A stretch of DNA of 64,000 nucleotides, from contig CAVXFK010000011.1 in the NCBI GenBank assembly GCA_963761005.1, positions 124,001 to 188,000 of the forward strand, in the 5' to 3' direction. Shown here one piece after another: positions 10,720 through 22,086 of the stretch (position 1 is its first letter; every line of letters begins with the position of its first letter). The notes beneath the pieces were generated by a model. That model saw only the letters and a program-made list of their open reading frames with translations. It had not been told where the DNA came from and made no database searches. The stretch comes from DASWJZ01 sp963761005 (lineage in GTDB: Bacteria; Pseudomonadota; Alphaproteobacteria; Rhizobiales; Afifellaceae). A program made the translations under genes and the position numbers.

Positions 10720-11082
10720 GTGAAGAGCGTGGGAGCGTCATTTCGTGCCCTTCTTCTTGCCGCCGCGATCGCGGTGCTCTCAGGCTCCCTCGCGAGCGCG
10801 GCCGAGCTCGTGATGGAGGATCTTCCGTGGTGTCCATACTGCACCAAGTTCCGCCACGAAGTCGCTCCGACCTATGACCGCACAAAGGCCGGCACGCTGG
10901 CACCGCTCAGGCGGATCAACCCGCTCAAGCCCTGGCCGAAGGATCTCGCCGCGGTCCGGCCCGCCCCCTATACGCCTGTCTTCATCCTTGTCGACCATGG
11001 CCGGGAGATCGGCCGTTTCGCCGGCTACAGCGACCCGGAAAGCTTCTACGCGCATCTGAAGCCGCTTCTCGCGCGGCTTTAG
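10720..11082 (+). CDS. Periplasmic thioredoxin-fold protein with CPYC motif
   Basis: 120 residues from a GTG start at 10720. A signal peptide occupies about residues 1-27, ending near LASAAE. The mature part is short, with WCPYC directly after strand 1, the PYTPVFILVDHGREIGRFAGY region including a cis-proline candidate, and a C-terminal helix. CPYC is the glutaredoxin-type active site, but the layout resembles small secreted thioredoxin-like proteins. The divergent ccdA next door could supply electrons. Substrate is unknown. Confidence 0.75.
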   Translation: MKSVGASFRALLLAAAIAVLSGSLASAAELVMEDLPWCPYCTKFRHEVAPTYDRTKAGTLAPLRRINPLKPWPKDLAAVRPAPYTPVFILVDHGREIGRFAGYSDPESFYAHLKPLLARL

Positions 11083-11176
11083 CAAGGTTTCAACCGAGCG
11101 GGCGTTCTTGCTGCCCGCCGGTTCCTTTGCACTGACATTGCTGACAGAATGCCGGCCGGCAACCATCGGAATTGGA

Positions 11177-11629
11177 ATGCGCTTCGTTCTTTGGTCTGTT
11201 CTCGTCGTGCTCGCGCTCGGCTGGAACGGCGCGCAGGCTCAGTCGCGCGTTGAGATGGAGCGCTGCCGGGCGATCGCCGACGACAGCCGGCGGTTGAAAT
11301 GCTACGACGCGATCCAACTTTCGACGTCTGCGCCGCGCAGCAAGTACGAGCGGCTCGATCTCACCGATTTCAAGAAATACGCGCTCACTTACCGCGGTGA
11401 TCTCGTCGAGGTGACCGGCTGGGTCACGCCCGGACCGGAGCTTCTTCAGCTCGGTTCCGATGAGTTCGACAAGACCCCGATTCCGGTCGAATACAGTCTT
11501 TTGGCAAGGCGTGACCGCGAGGATTTCCTGACCGCCTGCGGGGCGGGCTGCGAGGCGACGGTGCAGGGACGCGTGAAGCCGGTCAATTTCACGACAGGCA
11601 TCGCCGCCGACGTGCTCTTCGTGCACTGA
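11177..11629 (+). CDS. Secreted hypothetical protein with a CYD motif
   Basis: 150 residues from the ATG at 11177; a longer in-frame reading from 11108 is less likely because the signal peptide begins at this ATG (MRFVLWSVLVVLALGWNGAQ). After cleavage it reads ERCRAIADDSRRLKCYDAIQ, a paired-cysteine pattern found in many small periplasmic proteins. Two more cysteines occur in TACGAGCEATVQGR near the end. The function is unknown. The gene follows the thioredoxin-like gene on the same strand, so disulfide chemistry is a possible link (inference). Confidence 0.7.
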   Translation: MRFVLWSVLVVLALGWNGAQAQSRVEMERCRAIADDSRRLKCYDAIQLSTSAPRSKYERLDLTDFKKYALTYRGDLVEVTGWVTPGPELLQLGSDEFDKTPIPVEYSLLARRDREDFLTACGAGCEATVQGRVKPVNFTTGIAADVLFVH

Positions 11630-11651
11630 CGGGGACCGCCGTCGCGGCGCC

Positions 11652-12593
11652 CTAGAGCGTCAACTCCCAGTCCTGCCCGACGAGGTCGTTGCCGAAGGAG
11701 CGATGCGGCTTCTCACCGACCAGGCGGAAACCGGCCGCCTCGTAGAGCCTGCGGGCCGAGGTGAGCACGTCGTTGGTCCAAAGCACCAGCGTCTCACAGC
11801 CGATCCGTCGCGCCTCGGCGACGCAGGCATCGACGAGTGCCGCGCCGATCCCGTGGCCGCGGGCGCTGGGTTCGACGTAGAGCAGGCGGAGCCGCCCGGT
11901 CTTCTCGCCCGCCTTGACCAGGAAAACGGAGCCGACGATCGCACCATCCTGCGCGGCGATCCAGCAGCGCTCGCGCGTCGGATCGAACTCGCGAATGAAC
12001 GCAGCGACGATCTCGGCGACCAGCGCCTCGAACTCGACGCTCCAGCCATATTCATTGGCGTAGAGCAGCGCCTGCCGATGCACGATCCACCCCATGTCGC
12101 CGACCCGCGGCTCACGCAGGATGAAGGGCGCCGCCGGACGCTCGCCGTTCAGAAGCGAGCTTATCCGCTGCATGAAGGTGACGAGCTCGCCGCGCCGCAC
12201 ATCGCCGAGCGGCTCGATCAGGTCAGCGGTCGCCTTCTGCCAGGCGCGATCGATGCGCGCGAAGGCGGCGCGCCCCTTCTTCGTCAAGGTGATGAGGTTC
12301 TGGCGCCGATCGGCCGGCGACTGCGTTCGCTTCAGGAGGCCCTGCTTCTCGAAGCGGCGGAGTATGCGGCTGAGATACCCCTGGTCGAGGCCGAGATCGC
12401 GCTGCAACACGCTTGCGGTCGGCGCGTCGCGATGCGCGAGCTCGTAGAGCACGCGGCTTTCGGTCAGCGAGAGCTCGCCGGTGAGCGGCGCTCCGGAGAG
12501 GACGCCGATCTTCTGCGTATAGAAGCGGTTGAATGCCCGCATCGCGCCGACATCGGCGCCGATCTCGCGGAAATTCGCTGCGGCCATCGTCAC
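11652..12593 (-). CDS. MarR regulator fused to GNAT acetyltransferase
   Basis: 313 residues. Residues 1-150 form a MarR winged helix, with SLTESRVLYELAH, LGLDQGYLSRILRRFEKQGL and SPADRRQNLITLTKKGR. Residues 160-313 form a GNAT domain, with the acetyl-CoA loop ARGHGIGAALVDACV and LYEAAGFRLVGEK. This fused architecture is known as a bifunctional HTH/GNAT protein; DNA target and acetyl acceptor are unknown. It is the last host gene before the integrated element and is transcribed away from it. Confidence 0.88.
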   Translation of the reverse strand: MTMAAANFREIGADVGAMRAFNRFYTQKIGVLSGAPLTGELSLTESRVLYELAHRDAPTASVLQRDLGLDQGYLSRILRRFEKQGLLKRTQSPADRRQNLITLTKKGRAAFARIDRAWQKATADLIEPLGDVRRGELVTFMQRISSLLNGERPAAPFILREPRVGDMGWIVHRQALLYANEYGWSVEFEALVAEIVAAFIREFDPTRERCWIAAQDGAIVGSVFLVKAGEKTGRLRLLYVEPSARGHGIGAALVDACVAEARRIGCETLVLWTNDVLTSARRLYEAAGFRLVGEKPHRSFGNDLVGQDWELTL

Positions 12594-12694
12594 GGGGCAT
12601 GAGTTTCCGAGAATTAGATGACAGAGTCAAACTAATCTGGCTAGCGTGCGCGCACCGCTTGCAAAGTCCGGCGCGATGAACGACTTAGGCCGGA

Positions 12695-12746
12695 ATGACA
12701 GCGCCTCTTGCAAAGACGATCGCCGTCGCCCCGATGATGGATTGGA
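12695..12746 (+). pseudogene. dusA: Displaced 5' end of dusA (left attachment site)
   Basis: From the ATG at 12695 the frame encodes MTAPLAKTIAVAPMMDW, which matches the N-terminus of DusA, including the PMMDW motif seen in the complete dusA at 23457. After PMMDW the frame departs from DusA and stops at 12904 with unrelated residues. I read this as the original dusA start, cut off when an element integrated inside the gene. Known dusA-directed integrases produce this arrangement. Confidence 0.8.
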
Positions 12747-12749
12747 GCG

Positions 12750-12793
12750 ATTGGACAGACATCTTAAGAACTTGCGGAGGCTGTCTGTCCAAT
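12750..12793. repeat. 12-bp inverted repeat just inside the left attachment site
   Basis: ATTGGACAGACA (12750-12761) and its exact reverse complement TGTCTGTCCAAT (12782-12793) are separated by 20 bases. It starts four bases after the dusA core. It could be a recombinase or excisionase binding site, or an RNA hairpin that ends transcription coming from the old dusA promoter. Confidence 0.6.
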
Positions 12794-12904
12794 GCCGGTC
12801 GTCGCCAAAGCATCATAAATGCAGTGATAGCGGGTGTAGATCGGTGGCTGCCAGAAGACGAGCTGACGCCAAGCCAGCGCACGACTAACGCCGACCATAA
12901 CTGA

Positions 12905-13228
12905 ATACCAGCGAGCCCGCTGGCGTTGAAAACACCTGCATTGGAGGCTTCAACCTGGTCGCACCCGCGACCCTTTGTTGCTTGAGGTCTTGATTGTCCC
13001 GCCGGACATCGATCGACTCGCTGACCGCCCAAGCTCAAACCTCGGGCTGCGGCAGTCGCCTATATGAGATTCATATAACGTCGCCGGCCTTCTGCTCTCG
13101 AAAACATATGCGCTGATTGGCAAGTAGTTGCCGCGCGAAGAGTGGTTCTTGGCAATTCACCGCCCGGAAGCCTCCAAGTTCATGTGCTTGCCACTTATCT
13201 GCGCCATTGATCTTTAAGGAGACCGATC
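12905..13228. other. Non-coding left end of the element and kdp leader
   Basis: 324 bases with no convincing gene. It holds the region upstream of kdpF, including an AT-rich palindrome at 13061-13077 and a good ribosome binding site (AAGGAG, about 8 bases before the kdpF ATG). No similarity to a known RNA gene was recognised. Confidence 0.5.
13061..13077. promoter_or_regulatory. AT-rich palindrome upstream of kdpF, candidate KdpE operator
   Basis: TATATGA, GAT, TCATATA: perfect 7-base arms around a 3-base centre in an otherwise GC-rich region, 152 bases before the kdpF start. KdpE binds an AT-rich site upstream of kdp operons in E. coli. Position and composition fit, but the match is by inference. 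Confidence 0.45.
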
Positions 13229-13318
13229 ATGGTCCTCGACTACGTGCTGGCAGGGCTCGTTACGGCGGGCCTGCTCGTCTACCTGCTCTACGCGCTGCTG
13301 AACCCCGCGCGCTTCTGA
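13229..13318 (+). CDS. kdpF: K+-transporting ATPase small subunit KdpF
   Basis: 29 residues, a single hydrophobic helix beginning MVLDYVLAGLVTAGLLVYLL and ending with the typical NPARF. KdpF stabilises the KdpABC complex in the membrane. It has a strong ribosome binding site, AAGGAG at 13215-13220, and kdpB starts 16 bases after its stop. It is one of the few undamaged kdp reading frames in this element. Confidence 0.88.
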   Translation: MVLDYVLAGLVTAGLLVYLLYALLNPARF

Positions 13319-13334
13319 GGGGCTGAGCAACACC

Positions 13335-15439
<2,105 letters not shown>

Positions 15440-15454
15440 TCGGGAGATCGTCCG

Positions 15455-15557
15455 ATGACCCTCGTCTACCTGCTGCTTGGACTCGCAATCTTCGGCCTTC
15501 TTTTCTGGATGACCGTCCGCGGTCGATCGAGGCCTGAAGACCGGACGCTGGAGCTGA
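15455..15557 (+). pseudogene. Small one-helix peptide between kdpB and kdpA, probable frame change
   Basis: An ATG at 15455 with GGGAG upstream starts a hydrophobic helix, MTLVYLLLGLAIFGLLFWMT. As read, the frame runs on into kdpA. If one base near 15514-15516 is extra, it would continue as AVDRGLKTGRWS and stop at 15557, six bases before the kdpA ATG at 15563, giving 33 residues. That resembles the tiny membrane peptides often found in kdp operons and would be a second KdpF-like peptide. The alternative is an N-terminal extension of KdpA. The call is tentative. Confidence 0.45.
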
Positions 15558-15562
15558 TCCCA

Positions 15563-17238
15563 ATGTATGCAATTCTCTTCGTGGTCTTCATCGTCGGCGG
15601 CACCGCACTCCTGTCGTGGCCGCTCGGCCGCTACATGAAATGGGCGATGGACCCGGCCGAGCCTGCCGGCTCGCCGAGCGGATGGACCCGGACCTTCCGG
15701 AGCATCGGCGGCGTCCTTGTCGCGGCAGTCGCAGGACTGGAAGGCCTACATGGTCGCCATGCTCGTCTTCAATGTCGTGATGTTCGTCGTGAGCTTCGCC
15801 ATCCTGGCGCTGCAGCAATACCTGCCGCTCAATCCCGACGGCAAAGGCGCGATCAGCGGGGACCTGATCTTCAACACCGCCGCCTCGTTCACGTCCAACA
15901 CCAACCTGCAGCACTATTCCGGCGAAGTCTCGATGAGCTACTTTTCGCAGCTCGCCGCGCTGATGTGGCTGCAGTTCGTGTCGGCAGCGACCGGTATTGC
16001 CGCATTGGCGGCTCTCGCACGCGGGCTGGCCGGCCGTCCTCTCGGCAACTTCTTCGTCGACCTGCAGCGAGCCACGTTCCTCGTCCTGCTCCCGGTCGCG
16101 CTTGTCGTCGCGATCCTCTTCCTACTCGGCGGGATGCCGATGACCTTCCAGGGTTCGGCCGTGGCCACCACCCTCGAAGGCATTCAGCAGACGATCGCGC
16201 GCGGACCGGTCGCTGCGTTCGTGGCGATCAAGCAGATCGGCACCAACGGCGGGGGCTTCTTCGGACCGAACAGCACGCATCCCTTCGAGAACCCGAGCTT
16301 CTGGACCAACGCGACTGGAGATGATCTCGATCATCCTGATCCCGATGGCCTGCGTGTGGATGTTCGGCCGCATCATCGGCCGCATGCGCCACGCGGCGGT
16401 GGTGTTTGGCGTGATGCTCGCGCTGGTGCTGACGAGGACCGTGTTTGCGGTCTATTTCGAGACGGCGCCGACGCAGGCCTTTGCCGCGCTGCCGATCGAG
16501 CAGACCGTCGGGAACCTGGAAGGCAAGGAGCTGCGCTTCGGCGCGGCCTCCGGGCCGACATGGGCTGTCCTCACCACCTCGACCAGCAACGGCTCGGTCG
16601 GCGCCATGCACGACAGCCTCAATCCGCTGACCGGCCTGATGCCGATGATCGGCATGTGGCTCAACGAGGATTTCGGCGGCGTCGGCGTCGGCATGATCAA
16701 CATGTTCCTCTACATCATCGTCGGTGTGTTCTTGGCAGGCATGATGGTCGGCCGCACGCCCGAATATCTCGGCTGGCGGGTGGAGGCGCGCGAGGTGAAG
16801 CTCGCCATCCTCGCGCTCCTGGCGCACGGGCTCTTCATCCTCGGCGGCACGGCCGTCTTCGCGGCGACGCCGTGGGGCGCGGAGACGCTGAACAACGTCG
16901 GCCCGCACGGTTTCAGCGAGATGCTCTACGAGTTCAGCTCGGCGAGCGCCAACAACGGGTCCGGCTTCGAAGGGCTCGGCGACAATACGGTGCCGTGGAA
17001 CGTCGCGACCGGCATCGTCATGCTGCTCGCCCGCTTCATTCCGATCATCCTGCCGCTCGCGATCGTCGGCTCGCTCATGACCAAGCGGCGGACGGCGGAA
17101 TCGTCTGGCACCCTCGGTGTCGAGGACGGCACGTTCGCCGGCATGCTGATCGCCACGATCGTCATCATCGGGGCTCTGACCTTCTTCCCGGCGGCCACAC
17201 TCGGGCCGATCGCCGAGCATCTTATCTATATGGGCTAG
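15563..17238 (+). pseudogene. kdpA: KdpA, K+-translocating subunit, two frame changes
   Basis: Channel-like K+ translocating subunit. The pore motifs are present in sequence: TSNTNLQHYSGE, KQIGTNGGGFFGPNSTHPFE, SNGSVGAMHDS and SANNGSGFEGLGDN. Two single-base shifts interrupt it, at 15716-15718 (GTCCTTGTC, one extra T) and at 16314 (an extra A after AACGCG). With both removed, the ATG at 15563 gives 557 residues, the usual length; GGAG sits 9 bases before it. The pore signatures look closer to the divergent KdpA type with NLQHYSGE than to the E. coli form. kdpC follows 19 bases after the stop. Confidence 0.88.
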
Positions 17239-17257
17239 AAGCCCGGAGGACAGGCAC

Positions 17258-17821
17258 ATGCAATCGCTTTTCGCAAGCATCCGCCTCGTCGTCGCGACGA
17301 TGCTCGTCTGCGTCGTCGGGTACACGGCGGTGATCTGGGGCGTCGGCCGGGTGATCACGCCGGACACGGCGGAAGGCTCGCTGATCACGAAAGCCGACGG
17401 CACAGTCGTCGGCAGCCGCCTGATCGCCCAGAAATTCACTGAGCCGCGCTACTTCTGGCCGCGGCCGTCGGCGGTGGACTACAATGCCGCCGGCGCCGGC
17501 GGCAGCAACAAATCGCCGACGAGCACCGACCTGACCGATCGCGCGAAGGAGATCATCGTCCAGTACGGCGCTACGGCCGAGAACCCGCTGCCTCCCGAGC
17601 TCGCGGCAGCATCAGGCGGCGGGCTGGACCCGAACATCTCCGAGCATGCCGCCCTCTACCAGGCGGCGCGCGTGGCCGAGGCGCGCGGCCTGCCGCTCTC
17701 CGAGGTCGAGACAGTCGTAGGACGGCACGTGTTTTTGCCGGGCGCCTTCCTCACGCCCGACCGTCTCGTGAACGTGCTGGAGCTTAATCTCGCGCTGGAT
17801 CAGCCTGGGTCAAGCCAATGA
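17258..17821 (+). CDS. kdpC: KdpC, accessory subunit of the K+ pump
   Basis: 187 residues in an undisturbed frame. One N-terminal membrane helix (residues 8-32) is followed by the periplasmic KdpC domain with GSRLIAQKFTEPRYFWPRPS, NPLPPELAAASGGGLDPNIS and the ending region DRLVNVLELNLALDQ. KdpC stabilises the KdpFABC complex and affects nucleotide binding by KdpB. It lies between kdpA and kdpD. Its intact frame contrasts with its damaged neighbours; at 564 bases it may simply have escaped. Confidence 0.93.
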   Translation: MQSLFASIRLVVATMLVCVVGYTAVIWGVGRVITPDTAEGSLITKADGTVVGSRLIAQKFTEPRYFWPRPSAVDYNAAGAGGSNKSPTSTDLTDRAKEIIVQYGATAENPLPPELAAASGGGLDPNISEHAALYQAARVAEARGLPLSEVETVVGRHVFLPGAFLTPDRLVNVLELNLALDQPGSSQ

Positions 17822-17883
17822 GCGGCGCGGATGACCGCGGGATGCGCTACGTTGGGATGCGAAGTCCGTAGCGTGAAACCGTG

Positions 17884-20608
17884 ATGCCTGAAGAGCGGCG
17901 CAACGACGACAAGCGGCCCTCGCCGGAGGCCTTGCTGGAGGTTGCCCGGCAAGAGGAGGGCCGCCAGGGCAAGCTCCGGGTGTTCGTCGGTGCGGCACCC
18001 GGCGTCGGCAAGACCTATGCGATGCTGGAGACAGCTCGCGCGCGCAAGCGCGACGGCTACGATGTCGTCGTCGGTGTCGTGGAGACGCATGGCAGGAAGG
18101 AGACGCAGGCGCTCCTTGAGGGCCTGGAGGCCGTGCCGCGACAGCGGGTCGAATACAAGGGCCAGCGGCTGGAGGAGATGGACCTCGACGCCATCATTGC
18201 CCGGCGACCGCAGATCGCCTTGGTCGATGAGCTCGCGCACACGAACGCGCCGGGTAGCCGGCATCCGAAGCGCTATCTCGATGTCGAGGAGCTGCTGGAG
18301 CAGGGCATCGACGTCTACACCACCGTCAACATCCAGCACTTCGAGAGCCTGAACGACGTCATCGCGCAGATCACCCGCGTGCGCGTCCGCGAGACGGTGC
18401 CGGACTCCATCTTCGATCGCGCCGATGCCGTGGAACTGGTCGACATCACGCCGGACGACCTGATCCAGCGCTTGAAGGAAGGAAAGGTCTATATCCCGAA
18501 ACAGGCCGAGCGGGCGCTGGAGCATTTCTTCTCGCCGGCCAATCTGACCGCGTTGCGCGAGCTCGCTTTGCGGCGCACCGCCGAGCGCGTGGACGAGCAA
18601 CTGCGCACGCAGATGCAGGCACGGGCGATCCAGGGGCCGTGGGCGGCAGGCGAGCGCGTCGTGATCTGCATCAGCGAGGATCCGCGAGCGGCAGGGCTCG
18701 TGCGCTATGCCAAGCGCCTGGCCGACAGGCTGCACGCGCCGTGGACGGCGCTCTATGTCGAGGGACGCCGCGCCGTTCAGCTTAGCGAGGAACAGCGCGA
18801 CCGTATCGCCGACACGCTTCGGCTGGCGCAGTCCCTCGGTGGCGAGCCGGTCACAATACCGGGCGGCGATCGGCGCATCGCTGACGACGTGATCGGCTTC
18901 GCGCAGGCCAACAACGCCACGCATGTCATCATCGGCAAGATCCTCGCGGACGCGCTGGTTCGAAATCCTGCACGGCTCTGTCGTGCACGACCTCATGCGC
19001 CGCGCCGGCAATATCAGCGTTCACGTGATTGCCGGCGAGGCGGTCGAAGGCGAGCCGATCCCGAAGAAGACGGTCCGCCCCGCCGAAAAGCCGCCTTCTT
19101 TCGATCTGCGCGCTTACGCCGCCGCCCTGCTGGCAGTCGCCGCCGCGGTCGGTATCGGCGAGCTGTTCTGGCGGTGGATTCGGATCGAGAACGTCGATCT
19201 CATCTTCCTGATGGCGGTCGTCGGCATCGCCGTGCGCTTCGGCCTGTGGCCATCGCTGTTTGCCAGCGTCCTGTCGGGGCTTTGTTACAACTTCTTCTTC
19301 ACGCCTCCTTACTACACGTTCGAGATCGCCTACCCGTCGTACGTACTGGCGGTCATCTTCTTCACGATCGTGGCGATGGTCGTCTCCAACGTCGCAGCAC
19401 GCGCCCGTGTCCAGGCAGTGGCAGCCATGGCGCGTGCGCGTACCACTGAGTCGCTTTACGTCTTCAGCCGCAAGCTCGCCGGCGTCGGCACGCTCGACGA
19501 CGTGCTGTGGGCAACTGCTTACCAGACCGCTCTGATGCTGAAGGTGCGCGTTGTTCTGCTCCTCCCCGAGGACGGCACAATCGCCGTTAAGGCCGGCTAT
19601 CCTCCGGAGAACATCCTCGATGAAGCCGATCTCGCCGCGGCGAAATGGGCATGGCAGAACAACCGCGCTGCGGGGCGTGGATCGGATACGCTCACCGGTG
19701 CGAAGCGCCTGTTCCTGCCTATGCGAACCGGGAGCGGGCTGGTGGGCGTGATCGGCATCGACAGCGACAAGCCGGGACCGCTTCTGACGCCCGATCAGCG
19801 CCGACTTCTCGACGCGCTTTCCGATCAGGCAGCGCTCGCCATCGAACGAGTTCACTTGGTTGAGGATATGGTCCGCGTCAAACGCACCGTCGAAGCCGAG
19901 CGGCTGCGAACGGCACTGCTCACCTCGATCTCGCACGATCTGAAGACCCCGCTCGCTTCTGTCCTGGGAGCGGCGGGCACGTTGCGCGATCTCTCGGCTG
20001 ATCTGACCGATGCACAGAAGGTCGAGCTGCTCGCGACTGTCATCGAGGAGTCCGAGCGGCTCAACCGGTTCATCGCCAACCTGCTCGACATGACCAAGCT
20101 CGAATCCGGCGCCGTCGCTCCGAACCTGTCGCCGCACGATGTCGGAGAGATCGTCGGCAGCGCGCTGCATCGCGCAGCGAGAATCCTGGCGCAGCACGAG
20201 GTTGAGGTCGAGATCGCCGCCGACCTGCCGATGCTGCAGCTCGACGCCGTCCTGTTCGAGCAGGTGCTGTTCAACCTCCTCGACAACGCGGCCAAATATG
20301 CGCCGGCTGGGACGACGATCCGCATCGCGAGCTGGCAGGAACAGGACACCGTCCATCTCCAGGTTCTCGACGAGGGCGACGGCATCCCCGCGGCGGAGCT
20401 GGAGCACATCTTCGACAAGTTCTATCGGGCGCAGAAGGCGGATCAGGTCCAGGCCGGGACCGGCCTCGGCCTGGCCATCTCCCGCGGCTTCGTCGAGGCC
20501 ATGCACGGCACGGTCAGCGCGGCCAACCGCACCGACCGGAGCGGAGCCGTCTTCACGATCACGCTGCCGGTTCCGGCAGAGCCTCGGCAGCTGGACACGG
20601 CGGCATGA
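17884..20608 (+). pseudogene. kdpD: KdpD, K+-stress sensor kinase, one frame change
   Basis: Sensor histidine kinase that controls kdp with KdpE. The N-terminal KdpD domain shows the Walker-type GAAPGVGKTYAMLE (about residue 36) and DELAHTNAPGSRHPKR, followed by a USP-like domain. A single extra A at 18940 (after GGCAAG) breaks the frame. The second part carries four membrane helices (DUF4118), a GAF-like region, the phosphoacceptor in SISHDLKTPLASVLG, and the ATPase motifs NLLDNAAKYAP and GTGLGLAISRGF. Corrected length is 907 residues, normal for KdpD. The ATG at 17884 is preferred over the adjoining GTG. Its stop overlaps kdpE by 4 bp. Confidence 0.9.
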
Positions 20609-21296
20609 CCGCCCCTTCGCTCCGTGTGCTGGTCATCGACGATGAGCCGCCCATCCGCAAGCTCCTGCGTATGGGGCTGAGCACGCAGGGGCATGACATC
20701 CTGGAGGCCCCCAACGGCAAAGCCGGGCTCGAGTTGCTGGACCAGAACCCCGACCTGATCATCCTCGACCTCGGCCTTCCGGACATCGAGGGCATCGAGC
20801 TTCTTCGGATGATCCGCGGGCGCAACGAACACGTCCCGATCGTCGTGCTCTCGAGCCGCGGCGACGAGGCGGGCAAGGTAGCGGCGCTCGATCTCGGTGC
20901 CGACGATTACATCACAAAGCCGTTCGGCATGGCGGAGCTTTTCGCGCGGATGCGGGCCGCCGTGCGGCATCAGCTCCAGGTGCAGGGCGAGCGGCCCGAT
21001 CTTCCAGGTCGACGATCTTTCCGTGGATCTGGTGCGGCGGATTGTGAAGGTCGGCGAAGAGGAGGTGAAGCTCTCGCCCAAGGAGTACGACCTCCTGCGC
21101 GTCCTGGTTCAGCACGCCGGGAAGGTGCTCACCCACAAGTTCCTGCTCGGCGAGCTCTGGGACGAACTGCAAGGACCCGCAATATCTGCGCGTCTATGTC
21201 CGGCAGCTCCGGCAGAAGATCGAGGCCGATCCCGAGCGTCCCCAGTACATTCTGACTGAGACTGGAATCGGCTATCGACTGCGCGCACCGGACTGA
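20605..21296 (+). pseudogene. kdpE: KdpE, response regulator, two frame changes
   Basis: OmpR-type response regulator. The receiver domain is complete, with the phosphoacceptor aspartate in LIILDLGLPD and the KPFGMAELFARMRA end. One extra base within 20995-20998 and another at 21169-21170 displace the DNA-binding domain. It is otherwise normal: KLSPKEYDLLRVLVQHAGKV, then KDPQYLRVYVRQLRQKIE and ILTETGIGYRLRAPD, in the third frame to a stop at 21294-21296. Corrected length is 229 residues. As read, the protein would have a receiver but no working DNA-binding domain, so kdp could not be switched on by it. Confidence 0.9.
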
Positions 21297-21367
21297 AGAA
21301 AGCTGAAAGAGTAGAACCTCGCCCTGCTCGGTGTCGAAGACCGAGCGATTCAAATCCGGAGGGGCAA

Positions 21368-21816
21368 GTGGACATCAAGGATTTCCTGGCGCCGGCCAAT
21401 GTCATCGTCGATATGCGCGCCACAGACAAAGAACAGCTTCTGCGGGAGCTCTCGCAGCGGGCCGCAGCGGCGCTGGGATTGGACGCCGGGCCCGTCACCG
21501 CCGAAATCCTCAAGCGCGAGGAGTTGGGCTCGACCGGCATGGGCGAGGGCATCGCGATCCCCCACGCGCGCATCCCGAACCTCGAGAAGCCGTTTGGAAT
21601 TCTGGCGCGGTTGAAGAAGGTGATCGACTTTGCGGCGATCGACGAGAAGCCCGTCGACCTTGTATTCCTGCTTCTCCTTCCGGATGCTGCCGAAGGTCGA
21701 CCAACTCAATGCGCTGGCGAGCGTCGCGCGGAAACTTAGAGATGCAAACATCGCATCTTCCATCCGGAGCGCGCGCCGACGCCTTAGAGGCGCATGAGGT
21801 GATTTCAGAGACCTGA
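21368..21816 (+). pseudogene. ptsN: PtsN-like PTS IIA domain protein, two frame changes
   Basis: Fructose/nitrogen-type IIA domain. Starts at a GTG with GGAGGGG upstream. The first frame gives IKDFLAPANVIVDM, LKREELGSTGMGEGIAIPHA with the phosphorylatable histidine in IPHARIP, then VDLVFLLLLPDA. Extra bases at about 21697-21698 and 21771-21774 shift the rest, which reads DQLNALASVARKLRDANIAS and then ADALEAHEVISET. Corrected length is 148 residues. IIA-Ntr (PtsN) is known to interact with KdpD and to tune K+ uptake, so its place directly after kdpE is meaningful. It could also be a free-standing IIA paralogue. Confidence 0.82.
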
Positions 21817-22086
21817 ATGCGCAGGATCATCGAAGCCGCCGCCGCTCTATTTGATTGGATCGTTTACGAACTCGCCGGATATCAAGCGGGCCGGCTGATC
21901 CTTACGGCGCTGTCGTTCGGTCGCATCCGCGTAGAGCCGTGGGAGCCGCTACGCGCTGCGTTCCGCGTTGGCGGCGTGCGTGGTGGGCTATTCGCATCGG
22001 CGGCAGTCGCCACGGTCGTAGGACTCGCATATTGGCTGACCCTGACACTTGCTATGGTATTCGCAGTTAGCCGACGGATCCAATAG
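21817..22086 (+). CDS. Small membrane protein at the end of the kdp operon
   Basis: 89 residues, no recognised family. Its ATG directly follows the ptsN-like stop, so it belongs to the same operon. It has an amphipathic N-terminus (MRRIIEAAAALFDWIVYELA), a central loop with RIRVEPWEP and a C-terminal pair of hydrophobic stretches (GGLFASAAVATVVGLAYWL, TLTLAMVFAV). The frame is intact. It could be an accessory of K+ transport, but nothing in the sequence proves that. Confidence 0.55.
   Translation: MRRIIEAAAALFDWIVYELAGYQAGRLILTALSFGRIRVEPWEPLRAAFRVGGVRGGLFASAAVATVVGLAYWLTLTLAMVFAVSRRIQ

Noticed and set aside
12747..12904. Continuation of the dusA fragment as a 69-residue protein
   Set aside because: After PMMDW the residues match nothing recognisable and the frame is only open by chance.
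15455..15562. N-terminal extension of KdpA
   Set aside because: The corrected KdpA from 15563 is already of normal length and has its own GGAG, so I list this stretch as a separate peptide, with low confidence.
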